Shown: piece after piece, positions 1 to 7,599 of the stretch
Layout: each line of letters begins with the position of its first letter
How positions within the stretch are numbered: the stretch's first letter is position 1
Assembly: GCF_000419685.1 (NCBI RefSeq)
Contig: NZ_ATTM01000002.1
Location: 62,001-126,000 of the forward strand
DNA from: Flavobacterium antarcticum DSM 19726
GTDB taxonomy: Bacteria; Bacteroidota; Bacteroidia; Flavobacteriales; Flavobacteriaceae
Reading direction: 5' to 3'
Length of the DNA: 64,000 bases
The notes under the pieces: model-generated
Told to the model about the DNA's origin: nothing
Database searches by the model: none
The model's input: the letters and a program-made list of their open reading frames with translations, nothing else
Program-made: the position numbers and the translations under genes

Positions 1-1110
1 ATGTTCGGCTCCATATTTATTGAAAATATAATTCAAAATTGTGTCGCGTTCTTGCCACGACCAATCGATGTCAAAATCAGGTGGTGATTTGCGATTTAAA
101 TTCAAAAAACGTTCAAAATACAAGTCCAATTCTACAGGACAAATGTCGGTAATTCTCAAGCAATAAGCGATGATACTATTCGCGCCACTTCCACGACCAA
201 TGTGCAAAAAACCTTGACTCATGCTGTACTGTACGATGTCCCAAGTGATTAAAAAGTAACCGCTAAATTCTAATTCACCAATTACTTTTAACTCTTTTTC
301 GACTCTTGCTTTCGCAACAGCATTATTTGTTCCGTAACGCCAAATTAAGCCTTCATAAGCCAATTTGGTTAACAATTCCATGTCGGATTTTCGGTCTTTC
401 GTGTAGAATTTTTTGTTTTTAGGCGTTTTGAAATCGTATTCAAAATTACATTCGGCGATAATGCGTTCAGTGTTGCTGATAATCTGTGGATAATCTTCAA
501 ATTTTCGCATTAAATTCTCCAACGGAATCATGACTTCGGTGGTTTTGCAATAATCGGCTTCCGCCAATTTTGAACCAATCACGTTTTTTTCAATTGCCCG
601 AAGTATTTTGTGTAAGTTGTATTCTCTCTTATTTCTAAACGTTACAGGTTGTAAAATTACCATTTTAGTAATCAAAATCTTCCATTTTGGATTGTATAAT
701 TTTGGTAATTCTTCCGGTCGAATGCCGATAAATTCATTTTCATCTAAAACATTAGGACAATTTTCTAACGGATATATTACGAATACATTTTTAAAAACAG
801 GAGCTTGAGATAGGAGAGGAGTTGTTCCAAAATTATGTTGCGTAATTGTCCGATTCATTTCTGCGATGCCATTTTGGTTTTTGGCTAAGCCAATGTAAAG
901 TAGGTCGTTTTCGGTTCGAAATTCAATACCAACTAATGGTTTTATTTGAAATTTTTCGCACAGTTTCAAAAAATCGTAAATGCCCGTTACGGTATTAATA
1001 TCGGTCAATGCCATTGCTTTAATTCCGCACAAATGTGCTTGTTCGACCAAATCCGTAAGTGGAATTGTGCCGTAACGCAAGGAATGAAAAGAGTGGCAAT
1101 TGAGGTACAT
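1..1110 (-). CDS. DNA polymerase III alpha subunit, DnaE-type (3' part beyond window)
   Basis: Replicative-type C-family DNA polymerase; the first 370 codons are present and the gene runs off the left edge. The N-terminus has a PHP domain (H-S-F-H-S near residue 6, then A-L-T-D). The start of the palm domain is visible, with Y-F-L-I-T-W-D, G-R-G-S-G-A and the catalytic P-D-F-D-I-D near residue 350, so both visible metal-binding aspartates are intact. The ATG at 1110 starts directly at the PHP domain. It lies downstream of the Y-family polymerase on the same strand and near a LexA-like repressor, which suggests a damage-inducible second DnaE (DnaE2-like) rather than the housekeeping one. That assignment is inference from context, because the C-terminal half is not visible. 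Confidence 0.85.
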   Translation of the reverse strand, partial: MYLNCHSFHSLRYGTIPLTDLVEQAHLCGIKAMALTDINTVTGIYDFLKLCEKFQIKPLVGIEFRTENDLLYIGLAKNQNGIAEMNRTITQHNFGTTPLLSQAPVFKNVFVIYPLENCPNVLDENEFIGIRPEELPKLYNPKWKILITKMVILQPVTFRNKREYNLHKILRAIEKNVIGSKLAEADYCKTTEVMIPLENLMRKFEDYPQIISNTERIIAECNFEYDFKTPKNKKFYTKDRKSDMELLTKLAYEGLIWRYGTNNAVAKARVEKELKVIGELEFSGYFLITWDIVQYSMSQGFLHIGRGSGANSIIAYCLRITDICPVELDLYFERFLNLNRKSPPDFDIDWSWQERDTILNYIFNKYGAEH

Positions 1111-1145
1111 TTTTGTTTTATTTTATTTTCCAAATATTTATTTTT

Positions 1146-1210
1146 GTCTCGCAAAGTCGCCAAGACGCAAAGCTTAAGTTGTTTTTCTTTGCGACTTTGC
1201 GACTTTTCGA
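1146..1210. repeat. Dispersed intergenic repeat, 'GCAAAG-CGC-AAG' family
   Basis: The gap between dinB and dnaE holds two facing copies of a short repeat (1146-1172 and about 1186-1206, inverted relative to each other). The first matches the reverse complement of 18240-18266 at 24 of 27 positions. Such elements are common between genes in flavobacterial genomes (general knowledge). A short reading frame across this stretch is not a gene. Confidence 0.6.
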
Positions 1211-1247
1211 GCATATTTTTAAATAATTATGACAATTAGTTTTTCAT

Positions 1248-2429
1248 TTAAAGACTATCGTTTTCCTCCATATCTTCTGTTTTAGATTTCAAATTTGTTC
1301 CTGCACAACGGCTTACTGCAGTCGCTCCAAAACGATTTCTGATTTTGTCCATTGCTTGATACAACGCCATCATTTCGACGGTATCTTCAAACATATTGAT
1401 TTGATAAGTCCCGCGTGCCAATCCACTAAAACGAACGCCAATTAACCGAATTCGCATTCGTCGGTTGTATAATTTATCAAACAATTCCAACACATATTTA
1501 ATCAAAATATGGTCGCAAGAAGTGTACGGAATTTTCAATTGTTTGGGTTCTGTATCAAAATTTGCGTACCTGATTTTCACCACCACAACAGAAGGAAGCC
1601 ATTGTTCTTGTCGCAACTGATACGCGAGTCGTTCGACCATGCTAATCAGCAAGAATTTTACTTTGACTAAATCAATTGTGTCTTGCAAAAACGTGTGTTC
1701 TTTAGAAATTGATTTTCGTTCGACATAAGGTTGGACGGGCGTGTTGTCAATTCCGTTGGCTTTTTTCCATAATTCAAGTCCAATTTTCCCAAATAAACCT
1801 TGCATGTACACTTGAGGCATTCCCGAGAGATTTTCGATATTTCTAATTCCCAATTGCGATAAGGATTTAAAATTTTGGTCACCAATTCCAGGTATTTTCC
1901 GAATGGAAAGCGGATTTAGAAACGATTGTACATTATTTTGAACAACTTCAAGATTGCCTCTCGGTTTTCCTTCGCCTGTAGCGATTTTAGAGACGGTTTT
2001 ATTGACTGATAGTGCAAAACTAATGGGAAGTCCGGTTTCTTTGGTAATCTTCTGCGAAAGCTCGTTGGTCCATTTGTAACAGCCGTGAAATTTATCCATT
2101 CCGGTTATGTCCAGATAAAACTCGTCGATGCTTGCTTTTTCTACAATAGGCGCTTTTTCTTCGATGATTTCCGTAACTGTGTTGGATAAATTGGAAAACA
2201 ATTCCATATCGCCTTTAATCACTTTTGCTTGTGGACAAAGTTGGAGCGCCATCTTAATTGGCATTGCCGAACGAACGCCAAAACGCCGCGCTTCATATGA
2301 ACACGAAGCTACAACACCTCTGTCACCACCGCCTACAATCAAAGGCATTCCTTCTAATTGTGGGTTTTTAAGTTTGACGCAAGAGACAAAAAAAGTATCT
2401 AAATCCATGTGGACAATTGCACGATTCAT
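1248..2429 (-). CDS. dinB: Y-family DNA polymerase IV (DinB-like)
   Basis: Error-prone lesion-bypass polymerase, 393 aa. The N-terminal palm has H-M-D-L-D (D9) and the S-I-D-E box (D102, E103), so the catalytic carboxylates are complete, unlike ImuB proteins, which lack them. The little-finger region follows and the tail is acidic. The ATG at 2429 begins right at the palm and leaves a 99-bp shared promoter region with the divergent S24 repressor gene. The dnaE-type gene follows on the same strand after 137 bp of repeat-containing DNA. The arrangement resembles a lexA-dinB-dnaE mutagenesis cassette. Control by the adjacent repressor is likely but inferred. Confidence 0.93.
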   Translation of the reverse strand: MNRAIVHMDLDTFFVSCVKLKNPQLEGMPLIVGGGDRGVVASCSYEARRFGVRSAMPIKMALQLCPQAKVIKGDMELFSNLSNTVTEIIEEKAPIVEKASIDEFYLDITGMDKFHGCYKWTNELSQKITKETGLPISFALSVNKTVSKIATGEGKPRGNLEVVQNNVQSFLNPLSIRKIPGIGDQNFKSLSQLGIRNIENLSGMPQVYMQGLFGKIGLELWKKANGIDNTPVQPYVERKSISKEHTFLQDTIDLVKVKFLLISMVERLAYQLRQEQWLPSVVVVKIRYANFDTEPKQLKIPYTSCDHILIKYVLELFDKLYNRRMRIRLIGVRFSGLARGTYQINMFEDTVEMMALYQAMDKIRNRFGATAVSRCAGTNLKSKTEDMEENDSL

Positions 2430-2475
2430 ACTGTTTGGGAAAAGTAGGTTTGAAAATTATTTTGCAAAATTATAC

Positions 2476-2522
2476 TTTTAAATCCCTTAATTGATTATGT
2501 TTGTAGTGACTTAAAATCCCTT
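2476..2522 (+). promoter_or_regulatory. Promoter -7 element between a direct repeat (candidate repressor sites)
   Basis: The sequence TATGTTTG at 2496-2503 matches the Bacteroidota -7 consensus TAnnTTTG and would start the repressor transcript about 20 nt before its ATG. It is flanked by two copies of AAATCCCTT, at 2480-2488 and 2514-2522, 34 bp apart or about three helical turns. The second copy lies in the presumed leader. This is where autoregulatory sites of the S24 repressor would be expected; binding is inferred. Confidence 0.45.
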
Positions 2523-2528
2523 TAACAT

Positions 2529-3290
2529 ATGCTGCCAATTGCTGATAATTTGAAATATTTGAGAGGAAAGCGAAATTTATCGCAACAACAAGCCGCTGAT
2601 GGAATGAAGATGCCTTGCGACCGTTACAAAAAATACGAGTACGGCAAAAATATTCCGCCCGCCGAATCGTTGATTGTGATTTCGCAATTTTACCACATCA
2701 GTATTGATTTACTGTTAACTGTTGACCTTCGGAAAATACCGATTGACAATTTGCTAAAATTAGAAGACAACCGAATTGTACTTCCGATAACGGTGGATAG
2801 TTTGGGGAATAATTTAATTGAAGTAATTCCTCATAAAGCGCAAGCGGGTTATTTGACCGGATATGCCGACTATGAATATATTGAAAGTTTGGAACAAATG
2901 GCGTTGCCTTTTTTGGGCAATGGAAAATTCAGAGCATTCCCAATTAGTGGAGATTCGATGCCGCCTCATACCGATAAAAGTTTTGTGATTGGTAAATATG
3001 TAGAGAATTTGGGGGAAGTTCGTACGGAACGGACGTATATTTTAATTACCGTAAATGAAGGAATTACGTATAAACGTTTGGGAAGTAAAAATCCAACTTC
3101 GTTAACGGTTGTTCCCGATAATATTATTTACAGTCCGTATGATATTAAATTGTCGGACATCATTGAGATTTGGGAATACGTAGCGCATATAGGACGGGAA
3201 GATAAAAAACCCGAAGCCATTGATGAAGAAAGCGTAAAAGGAATGTTTTTAGAATTGAAAAAAGAATTGATTAATTTGAAAGTGAATTAA
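2529..3290 (+). CDS. LexA-like XRE/S24 transcriptional repressor
   Basis: 253-aa regulator with an N-terminal XRE helix-turn-helix (about residues 5-62) and a C-terminal S24/LexA autoprotease domain (about 95-225). Key residues are visible: a scissile A106-G107 in A-Q-A-G-Y, the nucleophile S143 in S-G-D-S-M, and the general base K182 in Y-K-R. This combination implies RecA-stimulated self-cleavage, by analogy with LexA, UmuD and phage CI. It is transcribed divergently from the dinB-dnaE pair and probably represses it. Canonical LexA is missing in many Bacteroidota, and proteins of this architecture are the usual substitute (family knowledge). The last 4 nt overlap the convergent DUF6132 gene. 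Confidence 0.88.
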   Translation: MLPIADNLKYLRGKRNLSQQQAADGMKMPCDRYKKYEYGKNIPPAESLIVISQFYHISIDLLLTVDLRKIPIDNLLKLEDNRIVLPITVDSLGNNLIEVIPHKAQAGYLTGYADYEYIESLEQMALPFLGNGKFRAFPISGDSMPPHTDKSFVIGKYVENLGEVRTERTYILITVNEGITYKRLGSKNPTSLTVVPDNIIYSPYDIKLSDIIEIWEYVAHIGREDKKPEAIDEESVKGMFLELKKELINLKVN

Positions 3291-3508
3291 TTATCCTGTT
3301 CGTTTTGTTTCTCTTTTTTCTTTGGATTAGAAACAAATAAATTAAACAATAATCCGCCCATTAAACCACCATATAAAGTGCTGTTTATAGGCTTTGAAGT
3401 AATGGCGCAAGTTCCCGTAACACAACCAATTTCTTGGTAATACAAGTATCCAGCGATTAGACCAACTATAATTCCAATTCCCGTAATAATATAGGCTCTT
3501 TTTGTCAT
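3287..3508 (-). CDS. DUF6132 family small membrane protein
   Basis: 73-aa protein with two predicted membrane segments (about residues 6-24 and 44-60) separated by a short loop with two cysteines in G-C-V-T-G-T-C. The Cys-containing loop and the G-G-L-M-G-G motif fit small DUF6132 proteins of Bacteroidota. It lies 1 nt downstream of the haem lipoprotein gene, so the two are probably co-transcribed. The tail is Lys/Gln-rich. No biochemical role is known; the paired cysteines could be redox or metal related, which is speculation. Confidence 0.75.
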   Translation of the reverse strand: MTKRAYIITGIGIIVGLIAGYLYYQEIGCVTGTCAITSKPINSTLYGGLMGGLLFNLFVSNPKKKEKQNEQDN

Positions 3509-3509
3509 T

Positions 3510-4487
3510 TTATTTTTTTTGAAAAGTGATACTCCAAATTCCTCTCACATCATTTTCTGCGTAGCCGACTGCTAAATCTTTTGGATATAATTTTAAAATT
3601 TGTTTTGAAACATCAGGTTTAATTTGAGTGCCGTGGCATTGTAAACACATAGTGTTGGTTTCAATAGGATAATAAAATTGAATTTTATCTAGTTTTTCTA
3701 ACGCAACGGGCTGGATTTGTTGTTTTTCGGCGATTAAGTTTTTGAAGTAATTAATGTAGTATAATTCTTCAAAATTCGCTTTATTGTTTGGGTTTCTATT
3801 TTTGTCTGAAACGCGTTTAATGGTGGCATTATAATGAACGGACATGCTGTCAGTCAAAGGCATGGCTTGAATGTTGCAAAATTCTAATGCAGCAATCGTT
3901 CCTTTTTTCTGAATGGTTCCCATCAAATTTTTACCCAATACTTTTTTTGTTTCTAAAGCGTATTCTAAACCAATATCAGCATACGTTTTTTCTGTAGAAA
4001 CTTCTTTTAATTTCGCTCCAGATTGTTTCCAATCCTTATTTCCGTGTGATTCCCAATGGGCTTTAAACCAAGTTGGTTCTTCAATTTGATAGTCAAATAA
4101 ATATGCAGCTATTTTCGCAACACTTCCTTCTGGAAAATCTTGTTTTGGCATCAACCCGTGTTTTTTTACCGCACCACGTAATAATGCTTTTTCAGTTGTA
4201 GGATTTTTTACAAATGCAGTAAAGTTTTTTATAAACTCTTCTTTATTGTAACCTTCTTTGTCAATGTATCTTGCTTTAATTGCAACCATCGGAGGAGCAA
4301 CTCGGCCTTCACCTTCAGCTGCATTTGGACTGTGGCATAAATAACAATGGGTTTCCATTAGTTTTTTTCCTTCCAATGGATGGGTTGAAGTAGTGACATC
4401 ATTTTCAGAAATTTCACTGTAATCCGTATTTTTTTTCTGACAGCTGAATAATGTGATGAATGCGATTAAGAAGATAAAATATTTCAT
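3510..4487 (-). CDS. Di-haem c-type cytochrome lipoprotein with DUF3365 domain
   Basis: 325-aa lipoprotein; a short signal ends in a lipobox (L-F-S-C, Cys16). An N-terminal cytochrome c domain has C-Y-L-C-H at residues 48-52 and a possible distal Met in G-L-M-P-K. The C-terminal part is a DUF3365 (Tll0287-like) domain carrying a second haem motif, C-L-Q-C-H. This points to a periplasm-facing electron-transfer or haem redox-sensing protein. It is probably transcribed with the downstream DUF6132 gene. The electron partner cannot be told from the sequence. Confidence 0.85.
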   Translation of the reverse strand: MKYFIFLIAFITLFSCQKKNTDYSEISENDVTTSTHPLEGKKLMETHCYLCHSPNAAEGEGRVAPPMVAIKARYIDKEGYNKEEFIKNFTAFVKNPTTEKALLRGAVKKHGLMPKQDFPEGSVAKIAAYLFDYQIEEPTWFKAHWESHGNKDWKQSGAKLKEVSTEKTYADIGLEYALETKKVLGKNLMGTIQKKGTIAALEFCNIQAMPLTDSMSVHYNATIKRVSDKNRNPNNKANFEELYYINYFKNLIAEKQQIQPVALEKLDKIQFYYPIETNTMCLQCHGTQIKPDVSKQILKLYPKDLAVGYAENDVRGIWSITFQKK

Positions 4488-4669
4488 AGGAGTATTATAT
4501 TTTATTCAAAAATACTTACTATAATCTTGAAACAACGTAACTAATGTTACAAACAAATGGGATAACGTGTTATTCTAAAATTTAATAGTGTAGAAAATTT
4601 AAAAAAGAAGATAACAAGGTTAAATAAATTGTAAAAAACAGTTTTAGACAATACATTAATTTAAAACAG

Positions 4670-4703
4670 AAAAGCCTCATAATCATACGATTATAAGGCT
4701 TTT
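4670..4703 (-). terminator. Rho-independent terminator of the tRNA cluster
   Basis: A 15-bp stem with one mismatch and a 4-nt loop lies just past the tRNA-Arg 3' end. On the minus strand it ends in a T-rich stretch. The symmetrical A/T flanks mean it could act in both directions. Confidence 0.75.
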
Positions 4704-4705
4704 TG

Positions 4706-4779
<74 letters not shown>

Positions 4780-4808
4780 AATTTACAATAAATGTAAAAA
4801 CTTAAATG

Positions 4809-4883
4809 TCGGGGTGGCAGGATTCGAACCTGCGACCTCCTGCTCCCAAAGCAGGCGCGATAACCGGGCTACGCTACACCCCG
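4809..4883 (-). tRNA. tRNA-Pro (anticodon TGG)
   Basis: A 75-nt cloverleaf. The acceptor stem CGGGGTG pairs with CACCCCG. The anticodon loop TTTGGGA sits between CCTGC and GCAGG, giving TGG. It lies between tRNA-Ser and tRNA-Arg. Confidence 0.95.
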
Positions 4884-4895
4884 AGAGGCAAAAAG

Positions 4896-4982
4896 CGGAG
4901 AGTAAGGGATTCGAACCCTTGGTACAGTTTCCCATACGCTTGTTTAGCAAACAAGTCCTTTCGGCCACTCAGGCAACTCTCC
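4896..4982 (-). tRNA. tRNA-Ser (anticodon GCT)
   Basis: An 87-nt class II tRNA with a long variable arm. The acceptor stem GGAGAGT pairs with ACTCTCC and the discriminator is G. The anticodon loop TTGCTAA between CTTGT and ACAAG gives GCT. It is the first gene of the cluster, about 30 nt after the predicted transcription start. Confidence 0.95.
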
Positions 4983-5016
4983 AACACTCAATGAACGTAC
5001 TTGTTTTAAGCGGTTG

Positions 5017-5047
5017 CAAATGTAAGGTAACATTATCTATTTCACAA
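5017..5047 (-). promoter_or_regulatory. Bacteroidota housekeeping promoter of the Ser-Pro-Arg tRNA cluster
   Basis: On the minus strand there is TTG (5047-5045), a 20-nt spacer and TACATTTG (5024-5017). This is an exact match to the TTG-N17-23-TAnnTTTG promoter of Bacteroidota primary sigma factor. Confidence 0.8.
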
Positions 5048-5209
5048 CTAAAAACGATGATTTTTAAAAAATATTTTCGTCCTTTATGCAAATTATCTAT
5101 GTATCAACGAACTACTATTGGAGTAAATTTTGGCCAATCCATTAACATTTCTGTTTCTATGTTGAAATTAGTACAATTATCGTATATTTATTTTTTTAGA
5201 GACCATCTT

Positions 5210-5848
5210 ATGAAAGTGTTTAAGTCGTTACTATTTCTGTTTTTTGTAATTTTCTTCAGCTCAAATTTTGCGTTTGGACAAGAAACCAAAACGAATACTT
5301 CAGATTCTACTTTTGTAAACTTGAAGGATTATAGCAATGATTTTATCTATGATATGAGGTACGCTACAGAAGATAATTTTCTAAAAGCGAAAGTATATGA
5401 TTGTGCCGAATGTTATTTAAGACTGAAAACGGTAAAAGCACTAATTGCTGTAAACGAGTCTTTTCAAAAGCTTGGATATACTATTAAAATATTTGATTGT
5501 TACCGACCGCTTTCCATTCAAAAAAGAATGTGGAAAATCGTTCCAAACCCGTCGTATGTGGCTAATCCTGCCAAAGGTTCCATTCACAATAGAGGAGGAG
5601 CGGTCGATATAGCTTTGGTAGATTTAGAAGGAAATGAAATCGATTTTGGAACCGATTTCGATTTCTTTGGAAAAGAAGCTTCGCATTCCTATAAAAAATT
5701 GAATAAAAAAATTATAAATAACCGAAAATTCCTTCGCAAAATAATGGAGGAAAATGGATTTAAAGCGTTAGAATCGGAATGGTGGCACTACGATTTTTCG
5801 GACGCTTTAGCCGATAAAGTATCTAATTTTAATTGGGATTGTAATTAA
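5210..5848 (+). CDS. VanX-like D-Ala-D-Ala dipeptidase, exported
   Basis: 212-aa zinc peptidase of the M15D (VanX/DdpX) family. The ATG at 5210 is followed by a clear signal peptide (about residues 1-23, ending F-A-F-G-Q), so this start is preferred over longer frames that run through the tRNA genes. Family motifs are present: S-I-H-N-R-G-G-A-V-D (zinc His and Asp) and E-W-W-H near the C-terminus (catalytic Glu and zinc His). It probably hydrolyses D-Ala-D-Ala in the periplasm for cell-wall turnover or nutrition. No vanH, vanA or vanRS genes lie nearby, so a vancomycin-resistance role is not supported. It meets the convergent gene with a 4-nt overlap. Confidence 0.9.
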   Translation: MKVFKSLLFLFFVIFFSSNFAFGQETKTNTSDSTFVNLKDYSNDFIYDMRYATEDNFLKAKVYDCAECYLRLKTVKALIAVNESFQKLGYTIKIFDCYRPLSIQKRMWKIVPNPSYVANPAKGSIHNRGGAVDIALVDLEGNEIDFGTDFDFFGKEASHSYKKLNKKIINNRKFLRKIMEENGFKALESEWWHYDFSDALADKVSNFNWDCN

Positions 5849-6417
5849 TCGGTTACGCAATGTAAGTACTTCATGAAATAGGTTTCAGGAGCAAAAGTTT
5901 CGTTCATTAATTCTGAAACTAATTCTTTTTTTATAGCGAAATCAGCAGTTCCTGTTGCATATCGAATTCTGATTTCCCATATTGGAGAACTTTTTAAATC
6001 GTCAATTGTTCCTTTTAAAAACAGAAAATTTCCCGTAATAATTCTACTACTAATTGGGTCATTTTGCAATTGAATTAGATTTGCACAAGTCTCTTGGTCT
6101 TGATATATTAAGGTAATAATTTTTCCATTTAATAACTGTATGTATATTTTTGATTGGCGGTCAAAACAACTTGTTGGGATGAAGTCAGTACTTTTTTCAA
6201 TTTTCTGTACTTGTAAAAACGGCGTTCCATTTTCATTTGCAAGTGAAAAAAACAAGTACGTTGCATTTCCTCCAAATACTTTTTCATGCATCAAATAGGA
6301 TTTCGTTTCTCTATAAGTTCCGATGCTGTCATTGACCTCAGTCGTATATTCGCAATCTTTTTGTGCAAAAGTTTGCAATCCAATAAATAAACTTAAAACT
6401 AAAATAACGATTCTCAT
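5845..6417 (-). CDS. Exported protein of unknown function
   Basis: 190-aa protein with a signal peptide (about residues 1-18, ending Q-T-F-A-Q). The ATG at 6417 is chosen because it overlaps the stop of the upstream methyltransferase gene as ATGA, a typical translationally coupled start; a start 21 nt further up would spoil the signal peptide. The mature part has scattered cysteines and mostly beta-strand character, and no family was recognised. It is the last gene of the tsaD operon. Confidence 0.7.
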   Translation of the reverse strand: MRIVILVLSLFIGLQTFAQKDCEYTTEVNDSIGTYRETKSYLMHEKVFGGNATYLFFSLANENGTPFLQVQKIEKSTDFIPTSCFDRQSKIYIQLLNGKIITLIYQDQETCANLIQLQNDPISSRIITGNFLFLKGTIDDLKSSPIWEIRIRYATGTADFAIKKELVSELMNETFAPETYFMKYLHCVTD

Positions 6418-7598
6418 GTTTGTTGAATTTTTGTGCAAAGTAATACTATTTTCTGATTATTAATATCGGTCGTAAAAAAGGTGTATTGATTTCCTCCATC
6501 TTTGATTTTCCACTTTTTTCGAATGTTTTCAACGGTTTCAGGGAAATTACGCGTGGTTATATTGCACTTTTGATTTTGAAGATAGTGCTTTAAATTTTCT
6601 TTATTGTAAGCGAAATTAGCTTCAATTTGAAATACTCTTCCTGGAAAATCAATCAACGCATCAGAAGTATATAAATGGGAGTGAGGATGTAATTTTTCCA
6701 ACGAAAATCGGCTGCTTATCAACTCGAAACTTCCTGATTTCATGACGGCACTATTGGGCTCGTACAAATATTTTTGGGGTAAACCAAATTGTAAATTAGG
6801 CGTTTGTTCTGATAAAAAAGTATCAAATCTGGTTGTGGTTTTACCGAAATCAATCGTTTTAATTGAAATTCTTTCTGTATAATTTCTTTCAAGTTCAAAA
6901 AGCAATTCTTTCACTTCATTATCGACAGCAACAATATGTATCGTTTTTACAAACTTTAGCTCCCTCAAAGCAGAAGAAATATCTAAAATTGGTGCGGTTT
7001 TGATTAAAATGCGATTTGCTTTTTCAAAATAAAAATCTAAAAGTTCAGGAACGTTGGGCAAACAATCAGCGAGTAGAAAAACCTTTCCTTTTTCGGAACT
7101 TCTCCGCGAAGGGTCAATGTAAATCCAATCGTAGTTGTCTGCAGTATTTTTTAAAAAATCAAAACTGTCACCTGAACTGCATTCGATATTTGTAGCGCCA
7201 AGCTGTTTAAAGTTATGTTTGGTTACAGATGATAAGTCGGCATTGATTTCGCAATGAATAACTTTTTCTATTTTCTTTGAAAAATAATAATCATCAATTC
7301 CAAAGCCACCTGTTAAGTCGACTAATCGAGCACCTGATACAAGTGTTGCTTTATATTGAGCAGTTTTTTCAGAGGAAGTTTGTTCGATAGATATTTTTTC
7401 GGGATAAATGATTCCATCGGTTGTAAACCATGTAGGTAGTTTTTCCTTTGATTTCCCTTTAGATACGATTTGGTTTAACAACATTTTATAGTCCAAATTA
7501 GGAAAAGGATTTTTCTTCAATGCCAATTTTTGGATATCTGAAAAAAGATTTGAATTTATAAAATCTTGTACTTCTTTTTGTAAAATAGAGTCGAACAA
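6414..7598 (-). CDS. Class I SAM-dependent methyltransferase with THUMP-like C-terminal domain
   Basis: 394-aa protein. The central Rossmann domain shows motif I V-D-L-T-G-G-F-G-I-D (about residue 115) and motif IV Y-I-D-P-S-R-R. The latter resembles the DPPY/DPSR motifs of nucleic-acid N-methyltransferases. The N-terminal ~80 residues are helical and the C-terminus resembles a THUMP-like RNA-binding domain, so the substrate is probably an RNA, position unknown. It sits 1 nt after the AI-2E transporter gene and overlaps the next gene by 4 nt. Other RNA-modification genes (tsaD, rsmE) share the operon. Confidence 0.75.
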   Translation of the reverse strand: MFDSILQKEVQDFINSNLFSDIQKLALKKNPFPNLDYKMLLNQIVSKGKSKEKLPTWFTTDGIIYPEKISIEQTSSEKTAQYKATLVSGARLVDLTGGFGIDDYYFSKKIEKVIHCEINADLSSVTKHNFKQLGATNIECSSGDSFDFLKNTADNYDWIYIDPSRRSSEKGKVFLLADCLPNVPELLDFYFEKANRILIKTAPILDISSALRELKFVKTIHIVAVDNEVKELLFELERNYTERISIKTIDFGKTTTRFDTFLSEQTPNLQFGLPQKYLYEPNSAVMKSGSFELISSRFSLEKLHPHSHLYTSDALIDFPGRVFQIEANFAYNKENLKHYLQNQKCNITTRNFPETVENIRKKWKIKDGGNQYTFFTTDINNQKIVLLCTKIQQT

Positions 7599-7599
7599 A

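Noticed and set aside
608-1239. Plus-strand frames over the dnaE and repeat region
   Set aside because: They are shadows of the dnaE coding strand or lie in repeat DNA.
4814-5209. 5' extension of the VanX-like gene
   Set aside because: It would read through tRNA-Pro and tRNA-Ser; the ATG at 5210 starts a proper signal peptide.
5210-5848. Vancomycin resistance locus
   Set aside because: No vanH, vanA, vanR or vanS neighbours; a lone VanX-like peptidase does not give resistance, and the host is Gram-negative.
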